This document shows positions 24,190-31,889 of a stretch of 32,018 nucleotides of DNA, one piece after another; positions within the stretch are counted from its first letter, which is position 1; every line of letters begins with the position of its first letter. A program made the position numbers and the translations under genes. Origin of the DNA: Candidatus Methylacidiphilales bacterium (GTDB taxonomy: Bacteria > Verrucomicrobiota > Verrucomicrobiia > Methylacidiphilales > JAAUTS01). The notes below the pieces were generated by a model that saw only the letters and a program-made list of their open reading frames with translations, was not told where the DNA came from and did not search any database. Location of the stretch: contig JAQTNW010000042.1 of NCBI GenBank assembly GCA_028713655.1, forward strand, positions 1 to 32,018. Reading direction: 5' to 3'.

Positions 24190-24816
24190 TTAGTTGCCCC
24201 CCTCAACGACTTTGCCCAGGCTTAACAATTGTGAGCTGATCCTCAATCCCCTGCGCTGGGCGGCTTCAGGGTTGATGCTGAAACGCACCTTGCCCTCTTG
24301 AAGGTACAAATTGATGGCGCCTCCGCTTTGCGCAAACCCGCCGATCTCGCTCACCATGAGGATGGGTCTGGCATCCAGACTGGATAGGATTTGGCCCACA
24401 TGGCCATCTTCCGACTTGCTGATGAAAAGGAGCTGGCAGTCTTTCAAATCCTCCACCCTTTGGGAGCGAATGATCGCCAACCTGTGATTATCGATGGATT
24501 CGCCCTGGATTATTTTTTCCAGCGCCCCCTCGAAGGGGTCGTCCCCCAGGACGCCGATGTAAAAGGGCGTGTCGCTAGTCGCAAAAGATGAGGTCGGCCA
24601 TTTGACAAACTGCGCGAAGTTGTAGAGGAATGCCGCCTTGAGCTGGTATTCCTTCGACTGCGCTTCAGCGCGGCCCATGCCGAATGTGCTGATACATAGG
24701 ATGAAAATCAACAGACCCCAAAACCGCCTTTGCCGTTCAAGGAATGGCCGTGGAAATAAACAGGATTTCATCCGCCCGAACAGCGAATGTCGTGTTGTGC
24801 GACTTAAAAATGCCAT
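24190..24816 (-). CDS. YfiR-like (DUF4154) periplasmic protein
   Basis: A 208-residue protein with an N-terminal signal segment (WGLLIFILCISTFGMGRAEA) cleaved near residue 52. The mature part starts KEYQLKAAFLYNFAQFVKWP, the hallmark of the DUF4154/YfiR family, and continues with FYIGVLGDDPFEGALEKII, CQLLFIS, ILMVSEIGGFAQSGGAINLY and a C-terminal VRFSINPEAAQRRGLRISSQLLSLGKVV. In Pseudomonas YfiR is a periplasmic repressor of the CHASE8 membrane cyclase YfiN. ATG 24816 has a GGAAAG site and overlaps the receptor gene by 13 bp; ATG 24771 is an alternative giving a shorter leader. It likely controls the CHASE8 kinase encoded next. Confidence 0.88.
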   Translation of the reverse strand: MAFLSRTTRHSLFGRMKSCLFPRPFLERQRRFWGLLIFILCISTFGMGRAEAQSKEYQLKAAFLYNFAQFVKWPTSSFATSDTPFYIGVLGDDPFEGALEKIIQGESIDNHRLAIIRSQRVEDLKDCQLLFISKSEDGHVGQILSSLDARPILMVSEIGGFAQSGGAINLYLQEGKVRFSINPEAAQRRGLRISSQLLSLGKVVEGGN

Positions 24817-26921
24817 GAGATCTTTCCATAGACGCTGCGTTCAATTTGCACTTGCGTCGGGCTTGGGAATCCATACTCAGCATGCTGATCGTGCAAAAGA
24901 TTTTGTCCGACAATGGAAATCTCAAGGTCCTTGGTTGGATGCCACGCCAGGCGTGCTTCGAGCTCAAAATAGTCCGGTACACCCCCGGGGTTGGGGCCGT
25001 TATTGATCGTCAACCTGTCCACCCAGCGTAATCCGGCGTCCAACTCGATGTTTTGCGGCAGATCCATCGAGGAACGGAATGAAAATTGATTCTGGGGGTC
25101 CGCGGTCTCGTTAAGTCCGTGCGTAAAATCGACTTGTCCCGGTTTGACGTGGACATGTTCCTTGAGAAAATCATAGCCCGCGTGCAAACGCCACCAGTCG
25201 AGCATTTGATAATCGGCGCTAACCTCAACTCCGTACGTCTCGGCTTCAAGGTTGTTGTGCAAATAAATGGGTAAATTGAACGGGGCGGTTGCAGTTGTGC
25301 TCCGGATATCGTCATAGTCATTGTAATACGTTGAAATAGAACCTGAAATCCTGTCCGCGAGCTGGGCGCGATATCCCAATTCATAGGCAATCAATGTTTC
25401 CGAAGTAAACGCCGTCGTGCCGCTCAGAATGCTCCCCGGCAGGGGCGACGGCAGGCCCGTGGGTTGCGCCGAATCATGGTCGATCCGCGAGGGTGTCCGC
25501 ACCGCGCGTGAAATTGCACCCCAAATCATCTGTTTCGGTGTAATGTTCCACTGCAAACGTCCGCTGGGTTGGAATTCAAATCCGGTATAATCGTTGTGCT
25601 CCAGCTTCGTTCCCAGAGTCAGGAACAAATCGTCCAGAAGTTTGATCTCGTCCTGCACAAAACAACTCCAGAGATTTTGTTCCAGTGGAGCTGGGTAAAA
25701 GGCCAGCGTCGGGGCATTATTATTCTGGTCGTGCGTGAAGCGGTAACCCGCGCCCCAGGTGATTTTGTTGCGGTCACCCACGGCAAAGCGGTGTTGAAAA
25801 TTCGCATCGTAGGTATCGAGGCTGTCTGAAAAATTGCCGCCCGGCTCGAACGTGGTGCCCAGAAAAATGGACGGGCTGGTCGGCTTGGATAGGTTCGTCC
25901 GGTCATAGTACAATTGCAGGCTCATGTCCGAATCAGGCGAAAAGGTGTGGGACCAGCGGCCAATGACATTCTCGCCGCTCTCAACATTCGTTCCCGGTGT
26001 TGGTACGGTCCCGGAGGCGCCGTTGTAGTAATCGCCCTGCAATGTGAACTTGTCGTCCGACGTGCCGGCCGTATCGAGGCGGAATCCCCCGCGTCCCTCG
26101 CTCCAATCGTCCGTGGCGGTGGCGCCATTGGTGAAAACTTCATTATTCCGGTCGAAATACGTACCGTACACCCGGAAATAAACGTCGGGAGCCAGCTTGC
26201 CGCCATAACGAACCGCTGTGAAATCCTCCAATTCTGTTCCCGCGCCGGCTTCCGCATACCAGCCTTGCGTGTCCTGTGCGCTTTTGGAGATTACGTTAAT
26301 GACTCCGTTGACCGCGTTTGCTCCCCAGAGCGTCCCGCCCGGCCCGCTGATCACCTCGATCCGGTCCAGGTCTTCCAGCATCACATTTTGCACGTCCCAA
26401 AAAACTCCCGAAAACAGCGGCGAATAAACCGTCCGCCCATCGATCAAGACCAGAAGCTTGTTGGAAAGATTCGCATTGAATCCACGGGCGCTGATATTCC
26501 AGTCATGCGCATTGTCCTGCGCCACCTCCAGGTTGTCTGCCAGTCGCAGTGCCTCCGGCAGGCTCGATGCGCCCGAACGGCGGATTTGGTCGTTGGTGAT
26601 GATCTGGATCGCCGCCGGCGCCCGGCCAAACGGTTCGGGCTCCTTGGACACGGAGGTGACTTCCTGGTTCATCAACTCCTCCAAACTCATCTTTTTAAAA
26701 ACCTCCGGCCCTTCCCATCGGGCGGGGGCTTTTGATGGATTGTCTGCGGTCGGAACCAGATCAACTGATGTTGTTGACGTTGCCGGGTCCGGTGGATTCT
26801 CCTGGGCATGCAGCAGATCCGCCAGAGTCAGGCCAAGGGCAAAACAACTCCATCGAATAAATATTCCAACTCTGGTCCATTGCCTTGATCGACACGCTTG
26901 ATTCATCGATAGGCAATGCAT
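24804..26921 (-). CDS. TonB-dependent outer membrane receptor
   Basis: A 705-residue receptor. It has a signal peptide (FALGLTLADLLHAQ), then MSLEELMNQEVTSVSKEPEP, a conserved N-terminal segment of this receptor type. The plug is about residues 95-215 (AAIQIITNDQIRRSGASSLP, WNISARGFNANLSNKLLVLI, DRIEVISGPGGTLWGANAVNG). The rest is a 22-strand-type barrel ending in a C-terminal aromatic (YGKISWHF). The ATG at 26921 has a strong AGGGGG site six bases upstream. The gene heads a four-gene operon with a yfiR-like gene and two kinases and overlaps the former by 13 bp. No TonB/ExbBD genes are present. The ligand is unknown. Confidence 0.93.
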   Translation of the reverse strand: MHCLSMNQACRSRQWTRVGIFIRWSCFALGLTLADLLHAQENPPDPATSTTSVDLVPTADNPSKAPARWEGPEVFKKMSLEELMNQEVTSVSKEPEPFGRAPAAIQIITNDQIRRSGASSLPEALRLADNLEVAQDNAHDWNISARGFNANLSNKLLVLIDGRTVYSPLFSGVFWDVQNVMLEDLDRIEVISGPGGTLWGANAVNGVINVISKSAQDTQGWYAEAGAGTELEDFTAVRYGGKLAPDVYFRVYGTYFDRNNEVFTNGATATDDWSEGRGGFRLDTAGTSDDKFTLQGDYYNGASGTVPTPGTNVESGENVIGRWSHTFSPDSDMSLQLYYDRTNLSKPTSPSIFLGTTFEPGGNFSDSLDTYDANFQHRFAVGDRNKITWGAGYRFTHDQNNNAPTLAFYPAPLEQNLWSCFVQDEIKLLDDLFLTLGTKLEHNDYTGFEFQPSGRLQWNITPKQMIWGAISRAVRTPSRIDHDSAQPTGLPSPLPGSILSGTTAFTSETLIAYELGYRAQLADRISGSISTYYNDYDDIRSTTATAPFNLPIYLHNNLEAETYGVEVSADYQMLDWWRLHAGYDFLKEHVHVKPGQVDFTHGLNETADPQNQFSFRSSMDLPQNIELDAGLRWVDRLTINNGPNPGGVPDYFELEARLAWHPTKDLEISIVGQNLLHDQHAEYGFPSPTQVQIERSVYGKISWHF

Positions 26922-27158
26922 CAGGACCCCCTTATTGGATTCGGAGTTTGAACGACGGGAAAAAACCCGCGGGTTTGGAGGCTATTTCAAGGCCGGAAAA
27001 ACGGAGCTTTGAAATGAACCTAATATAGGGGAGATGATTCCGTTTCAAAGTCATAAACAATTCTAATCCAGCAATATTTAAAACTTATTACTCCCGCCTT
27101 TCTTACAGGTATTGCCTATTAGAGGTCAAACCAAAAGGCGAAGGGGGGGGACTGAAGT

Positions 27159-27186
27159 TTTAAGTTTGTAAGTCTTAAGTTATAAG
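27159..27186. repeat. AT-rich dispersed repeat, copy 2
   Basis: Matches 897-924 at 27 of 28 positions. It lies just after an eight-G run in the gap between the receptor operon and kdgK. Confidence 0.6.
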
Positions 27187-27217
27187 CAGCTCTCAGCCGC
27201 CAGCTTACGGCACTCAG

Positions 27218-27271
27218 CAATCCCCTCTAATCTAAAGGGGCGGAAAGTGAGCTTTAGCGAACGCTTCGGGG
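27218..27271 (+). repeat. Dispersed repeat, inverted partner of 6147-6200
   Basis: Contains AATCCCCTCTAA, AAAGGGGCGGAAAG and CGCTTCGGGG. The outer blocks match 6147-6200 in inverted orientation, while the middle differs. Confidence 0.5.
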
Positions 27272-27320
27272 CGAGTGGTCATTCCACTCGCGAAGTCTAT
27301 GTCTATCAGAGTTCCTTCTG

Positions 27321-27363
27321 CCTCTATCCCCCTGACAAGGGGGAAGTAAAGGGGGTTTGTGTT
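27321..27363 (+). repeat. 43-bp dispersed repeat, copy 2
   Basis: Identical over all 43 bases to 20444-20486, same orientation, with the TCCCCC/GGGGGA hairpin. It lies 60 bp beyond the kdgK stop. In both places the repeat is close to a gene 3' end, so a role in transcript ends is possible. Confidence 0.8.
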
Positions 27364-27422
27364 TAACTACGAACCAGGAACGTCTTCACGTCTTGGCGTT
27401 AAACCTCGATAGTCTTGCGCCG

Positions 27423-28520
27423 TCAACGCACAACCCGCGCGCTGCCGCCTGACATCAATTTCTCAACCTCTTTCAACGTCGCCATCGACGTGTCGCCCGG
27501 CGTCGTCATCGCCAGCGCCCCGTGCGCCGCGCCGTAGTTCACTGCTTTTGCCGGATCTCCCGACGTGAGAAAACCGTAGATCAACCCTGACGCAAAGCTG
27601 TCGCCACCGCCGACCCGGTCGTAAATTTCCAGATCGGGCCTGTAGATCGATTCGTAAAAGTTTCCATCATGCCAGCAGATGGCACCCCAGGAATTGACCG
27701 TTGCCGATTTCACCGTGCGCAACGTGGTCGCGGTGGCTCTGAAGTTGGGGAATTCCTTCACTGCCTGCTCGATCATTTTTCTGAAACTGTCGATTTCGAT
27801 TTTGGAAATGTTTTCGTCGAGACCCTCCACATGCAAACCGAGGCAGGCCGTAAAATCCTCCTCGTTCCCGATCATGACATCCACATAACGCGCGATCTCA
27901 CGGTTCACTTCCTGGGCGCGTTTCTGGCCGCCGATGGATTTCCAAAGCGAGGGCCGGTAGTTCAAATCATAGGACACAATCGTGCCATGCTTTTTGGCTG
28001 CTTTGACGGATTCCAGCACCAGGTCGGGTGTGGTATCCGAAAGCGCGGCGAAAATGCCGCCGGTATGAAACCAGCGCGCGCCCAGTTTGCCGAAAAGATG
28101 CTCCCAATCGATGTCTCCCGGCTTCAGCTTGGATGCGGCGCTGTTGCCGCGGTCCGAAACGCCGACCGCGCCGCGTATGCCATAACCGCGCTCCGTGAAA
28201 TTCAGGCCGTTTCGCACACTGCGCCCCACGCCGTCGTCGGGCACCCACTTGATGAAATCTGTATCGACGCCGCCCTGCAGGATGAAATCCTCGATCAAAT
28301 GGCCGACTTCATTGTCCACAAACGAAGTCACCACGGCGGTTTTCAGGCCGAAACATTTGCGCAGTCCGCGCGCCACATTGTATTCGCCGCCGCCTTCCCA
28401 GGCTTTGAAGGAACGGGCGGTCCGGATGCGTCCGTCGCCCGGGTCCAGGCGGAGCATGACCTCGCCCAGTGAAATTTCATCGTACCTGCAGGTCCCGGCG
28501 TCTCTTAATTTCAGTGCCAT
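27423..28520 (-). CDS. kdgK: PfkB-family sugar kinase, probably 2-keto-3-deoxygluconate kinase
   Basis: A 365-residue ribokinase/PfkB-family protein. The N-terminus SLGEVMLRLDPGDGRI with ARSFKAWEGGGEYNVARGL is typical of KDG kinases (MLRL, GGxxNVA). The C-terminal catalytic signature is DRVGGGDSFASGLIYGFL with catalytic base Asp307. GTIVSYDLNYRPSLWKS is the conserved DxNxRxxLW segment. KdgK phosphorylates 2-keto-3-deoxygluconate to KDPG, which the eda product at 19654-20325 would cleave. It is single, with a good promoter at 28576-28604 and no clear Shine-Dalgarno, and is divergent from the porin. Fructokinase or another PfkB substrate is a weaker option. Confidence 0.82.
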   Translation of the reverse strand: MALKLRDAGTCRYDEISLGEVMLRLDPGDGRIRTARSFKAWEGGGEYNVARGLRKCFGLKTAVVTSFVDNEVGHLIEDFILQGGVDTDFIKWVPDDGVGRSVRNGLNFTERGYGIRGAVGVSDRGNSAASKLKPGDIDWEHLFGKLGARWFHTGGIFAALSDTTPDLVLESVKAAKKHGTIVSYDLNYRPSLWKSIGGQKRAQEVNREIARYVDVMIGNEEDFTACLGLHVEGLDENISKIEIDSFRKMIEQAVKEFPNFRATATTLRTVKSATVNSWGAICWHDGNFYESIYRPDLEIYDRVGGGDSFASGLIYGFLTSGDPAKAVNYGAAHGALAMTTPGDTSMATLKEVEKLMSGGSARVVR

Positions 28521-28575
28521 GAATTGAACTTTCTACGTCCTGTTAAATCTATGTGGATGTGGTTTTAGGCCGGTC

Positions 28576-28604
28576 ATCATAATTGGGGGGGGTATAAATT
28601 GCAA
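28576..28604 (-). promoter_or_regulatory. kdgK promoter with eight-G tract in the spacer
   Basis: On the minus strand, TTGCAA (28599-28604) is followed after exactly 17 bp by TATGAT (28576-28581), five of six matches to the -10 consensus, about 56 bp before the kdgK ATG. Eight of the 17 spacer bases are one C run on the coding strand (G run 28585-28592 on plus). Change of this run by one unit would alter the spacer length. Confidence 0.5.
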
Positions 28605-28677
28605 GAATTCGGGTACCAACAGCAAATCGTCTGAGACAAATTCTGAATCCTTCATTCCACATTTTGTATTTAGGGGG

Positions 28678-28705
28678 TTGACCTCATTCGCAAAACAATT
28701 ACCAT
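28678..28705 (+). promoter_or_regulatory. Possible porin promoter
   Basis: TTGACC (28678-28683), 16 bp, TACCAT (28700-28705), about 71 bp before the chosen porin start. The -35 is good; the -10 matches four of six. A second -10-like TATAAC (28743-28748) is nearer the gene but has no -35 at proper distance. Confidence 0.35.
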
Positions 28706-28776
28706 CTGTTTACACGACTGCAAAATTGCGATTTGTGGATTGTATAACATAATCATAATCAATGACTTGGATCCAT

Positions 28777-30135
28777 ATGACTAAACAAACTTTATGCCTT
28801 TGCGCGACTCTCCTAATCAGCAGCGTTGCCCTGGCCGATACCGGCACGACAACCGTCCCGGGCAAAGATCTCGGCAAAACCATCGACAAGGTGAACTATG
28901 TCGAGACGGATGTTCCCGGCGTCAGGCTGAATGGTTATGTGGATGTGGGTTACACCTATAATTTCATCGGTGCCGGCAGTCAGGTCACAAACCGCTTTTC
29001 ACAGGATTCCCACTCAGCGGGGGATTTTAACGTCAATGCAGTTAAACTGACTCTCGAAAAACCCCTGAGCGACAAGAATGAACTCCAGGCCGGTTTCCGC
29101 GTGGATGCCATGCTCGGTGAAGATGCCGCAGCCGATGCCAACGATAACTACAGCACGGCCTTGCTGCAGGGTCTCAACGGCGACGGCACCCAAGGCCATG
29201 CCAGCAGCTTTTTTGTCGAACAGGCCTATGTCACGATCCGCGTTCCCTATGGCAATGGCATCGACTTCAAAGTCGGAAAACAAGTCTCATGGCTCGGCTA
29301 TGAAGCCGTCGAGCGCCCCTCCAACCTCAATATTACCTACGGCAATCTTTTCCAGAACATGACCCCGCTTTCCGGCACGGGCGTGTCGGCGGAATACAAG
29401 TTTTGCGACATCGTGGACGCAGGCCTGAAGGTCACAAACGGCTGGGATGCCGACACCAATGGCGGTCAAAGCTTTGATATCGGAACTCCTGTCAACGACG
29501 GCTACGCAATTGAAGCCAAATTGAACATCAAGAACAAGGCGGGCAATGCCAACATCCAGCAGTCCGTTTTCTACACCTGGGATTCTTCCTACCTGATTAC
29601 CAGAGACCAGGGCGTCGCCCAATATAACAACGGGAATGCCGTTGTGTATGACGTCTGGGGCAACTGGGCCCCGAAATGCACCCGGGACAAGCTCCTGCTC
29701 GGCTTTAACACCGATCTGGGCTTTGCCGAAATAGACAGTTGGCCTCATGCCAACGACACAACCACCACCACATGGTGGGGAGCGGCGCTGTATGCCAAGT
29801 ATCAGTTCAACAGCATTTACAGTTTGGCTGCCCGCGCCGATTATATACACACGGATGATAGCGGCCAAAAATTTGGCGCAGGCTACCCGACCAATGGCGG
29901 TGGAAGCGCGCAAAATTTTGGCGGTTATCTTGCGGGGTATAACAATGAAGACATATGGAGCCTGACCCTGACCAACGGCTTCAACATTGTGGACAACCTG
30001 CTGCTGCGTGCGGAATACCGCGTTGATATCGGAGACGATGTTACACGCACCACCAAGCTCAACGGTTTTGGCAATCCTCTTGGCACCGGCAATATTGCCA
30101 ACACAGTCTCCGTCGAGGCCGTTTACACATTCTAG
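28777..30135 (+). CDS. Outer membrane beta-barrel porin (BBP2-like)
   Basis: From ATG 28777 the product is 452 residues with signal peptide MTKQTLCLCATLLISSVALA. The mature part has alternating amphipathic strands throughout (VRLNGYVDVGYTYNF, FNVNAVKLTLEKPL, GIDFKVGKQVSWLGYEAVERP, LLLRAEYRVDIGDD) and ends in VSVEAVYTF, the C-terminal Phe of outer membrane barrels. The porin-type layout, with VKLTLEKPL and the KVGK...GYE segment, resembles the putative beta-barrel porin-2 (BBP2) family common in Verrucomicrobia and Planctomycetes. ATG 28762 would add five residues. It is divergent from kdgK, so it may admit sugar acids or oligosaccharides, but that is a guess from context. Confidence 0.82.
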   Translation: MTKQTLCLCATLLISSVALADTGTTTVPGKDLGKTIDKVNYVETDVPGVRLNGYVDVGYTYNFIGAGSQVTNRFSQDSHSAGDFNVNAVKLTLEKPLSDKNELQAGFRVDAMLGEDAAADANDNYSTALLQGLNGDGTQGHASSFFVEQAYVTIRVPYGNGIDFKVGKQVSWLGYEAVERPSNLNITYGNLFQNMTPLSGTGVSAEYKFCDIVDAGLKVTNGWDADTNGGQSFDIGTPVNDGYAIEAKLNIKNKAGNANIQQSVFYTWDSSYLITRDQGVAQYNNGNAVVYDVWGNWAPKCTRDKLLLGFNTDLGFAEIDSWPHANDTTTTTWWGAALYAKYQFNSIYSLAARADYIHTDDSGQKFGAGYPTNGGGSAQNFGGYLAGYNNEDIWSLTLTNGFNIVDNLLLRAEYRVDIGDDVTRTTKLNGFGNPLGTGNIANTVSVEAVYTF

Positions 30136-31709
30136 TGTTTTTGCTGCAGCAAACTTTGCTTTTCAGCGTCGGAGAGCGATGAGTTCTGGATGGCCGTGGC
30201 GGCGGCGGTTGGATCAGTTTTTGACCAACGCTGGTAAATTTTCTGGGTTTGATCCAGGCGCGTCTGGGTGTCGCCTATGGTGACCGACCAGAGGAGGGCT
30301 CCCTCAGGGTCACTGCGGACAACCTGATTGGTAAAGCCCAGTATCGCGGAGTCGCGGTTGCTGCCGGTCGGCAGTTGTTGCAGCCAGGTTGAAGCCTGGT
30401 AGGAGTCTTTGCGCGCCCACTCCGTGGCCATCGTGGTGTACACCCCGTTATTTTGAGTGCCGGCCGGCAGGGATGCGATCCATTTGGCGGCAGCGGCTGG
30501 ATCGCTGCTTGCCCAGCGGCCGGCCACTGCGTTGGCCAGGGTGGCTTGGGCTTCGCCGGTCAAGGTCAGGGCGTAGGCGGCAGCGGTTTGGGGATCACTG
30601 CGGGCCCACTGGTTGGAGAGAGCGTTGATCACCTGGGTTTTTGTAGCGCCATCGGGCAGTGTTTTCAGCCAGGAGACGGCGGCGGCGGAATCGCTGTTAA
30701 GCCACTGGGCGGCCACATTGCGGACCAAGTTCGCGGCTGTGTCGCCGGTTTGTGATTGGGCATAAAGAATGGCAGCTTTGGGATCGGTCGCCGCCCAGTT
30801 GTCCACGATCGTGCGCTGGGCGGAGTCGCGATCGGCGCCCGCCGGCAACTGGCCCACCATCCAGGCGATGGCGGCTTGCGGATCCTTTTGAGCCCACTGC
30901 GAGGCAATCCCTTGGAACGCGTTGGATCTGTCATTTCCGGCGGGCAACTGCAGGGCCATCTGCGTGGCCTGGCCGATGTCTTTGGATGCCAGTTGGCAGA
31001 AGAGAGTTCCGTATAGCCCTCCTCTAGCGCCAAACATGCCCCCCATCCGCCCGCCGCCCGCATTGGTGTCACCGCTGGATTGAAGCAACTGCAGGGCTTT
31101 TTGCGGATCTTGCAGGGCCAATTGGCCGATGGCGGCTTGCAGAGCCGCGGAGCGTTGGCGCGGATCGGTGATTTGCTGGATCTGGTTGATGGCTTCCTGA
31201 GGATTGCTGGCGGCAACGGCGGCGAAGACGCTGGAAATGTTCATCAAATTGGAGAAACGGTTTTTGCCATCCAGCGCGGCGGCCATGGCCCCCTTGGGAT
31301 CCAGATCCGCCCAGCGCCCCATGAGCATGGAGGTTGCCTGGAGCTTGGCCATGCTTTGCGGCATGGATTCCAGTTGTTTCATGATATGGGCCATATCTTC
31401 CGCTTTAACGGTGTCGAGGTAGGCTGACAAATCCTTCATCATGCGGTACGGATTGCTTTCCTTGAGTATGGAATTCAGATCACTGGCGGGAGCTGTCAAA
31501 GGATTTGATTTGGACTCTTCGACGCCTGCTTGGATGTTTGTTGCGACTGAGGCACCCAAGCCGGCGAGGTTGGAGCTTCCGGAATGGCTGGCGGCGTGGG
31601 TGCCTGTGGTTGTGGAAGCCGCAGGCAATATGGAAAAATAGCTGCCTGCCATGTAACCGATGGCCAGGGCGGTGGTACTGCTGATGCCAAGCAAGAGGGG
31701 CAGTCTCAT
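30132..31709 (-). CDS. Membrane-anchored helical-repeat protein (W-x3-D-P repeats)
   Basis: A 525-residue protein. Residues 5-28 are one hydrophobic segment (LLLGISSTTALAIGYMAGSYFSIL), an anchor or uncleaved signal. A Ser/Thr/Ala-rich stretch follows. From about residue 130 the protein is built of repeated helical pairs with the pattern W-A-x-x-D-P-x-x-A-A...W/L...L-P-x-G. Landmark tryptophans at 272, 305, 336, 368, 399, 431 and 495, with Val463 filling one place, give a period of 31-33 residues, so at least eight units. A Gly/Met-rich insertion is at 218-232. Such solenoids bind other proteins; proteins of this type recur in Verrucomicrobia without known function as far as I recall. Its stop codon overlaps that of the convergent porin. 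Confidence 0.75.
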   Translation of the reverse strand: MRLPLLLGISSTTALAIGYMAGSYFSILPAASTTTGTHAASHSGSSNLAGLGASVATNIQAGVEESKSNPLTAPASDLNSILKESNPYRMMKDLSAYLDTVKAEDMAHIMKQLESMPQSMAKLQATSMLMGRWADLDPKGAMAAALDGKNRFSNLMNISSVFAAVAASNPQEAINQIQQITDPRQRSAALQAAIGQLALQDPQKALQLLQSSGDTNAGGGRMGGMFGARGGLYGTLFCQLASKDIGQATQMALQLPAGNDRSNAFQGIASQWAQKDPQAAIAWMVGQLPAGADRDSAQRTIVDNWAATDPKAAILYAQSQTGDTAANLVRNVAAQWLNSDSAAAVSWLKTLPDGATKTQVINALSNQWARSDPQTAAAYALTLTGEAQATLANAVAGRWASSDPAAAAKWIASLPAGTQNNGVYTTMATEWARKDSYQASTWLQQLPTGSNRDSAILGFTNQVVRSDPEGALLWSVTIGDTQTRLDQTQKIYQRWSKTDPTAAATAIQNSSLSDAEKQSLLQQKH

Positions 31710-31814
31710 GAATGGGAATTAAACCAGAAGTCAGTGATTTTGTTGCATTAAACGGCTCTTCGCTGTTTTGAGTGGGTTGTCGAGGGGAGGATAAGGGCTG
31801 CGATTTGACCCGGC

Positions 31815-31837
31815 AAGTCCCCTTTTTTGAGGGACTT
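31815..31837. other. Hairpin upstream of the helical-repeat gene
   Basis: AAGTCCC and GGGACTT form a perfect 7-bp stem around the loop CTTTTTTGA. It lies in the 241-bp divergent gap between the repeat-protein gene and the transposase. No promoter is convincing in this gap. The role is unknown. Confidence 0.35.
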
Positions 31838-31889
31838 AAGCGCGTCCTGGCAGCGGGTTTACGATGATGTTTGAGACTTTTGCGAAAAA

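Larger units (their letters stand above)
26922..27422. other. Promoter and repeat region between the TonB operon and kdgK
   Basis: A 501-bp gap without a gene. From left to right: the AG-rich leader of the receptor gene; a weak minus-strand promoter candidate (TTGAAA at 27043-27048, 15 bp, TATATT at 27022-27027 as read on the complement); an AT-rich stretch 27050-27095; an eight-G run (27143-27150); the AT-rich repeat copy 2; the inverted repeat copy 27218-27271; and the 43-bp repeat copy 2. The promoter candidate has a short spacer and should be treated as a guess. Confidence 0.5.

Noticed and set aside
25914-26735. A 273-codon plus-strand frame opposite the TonB receptor
   Set aside because: The receptor plug motifs on the minus strand are unmistakable; the other frame is a shadow.
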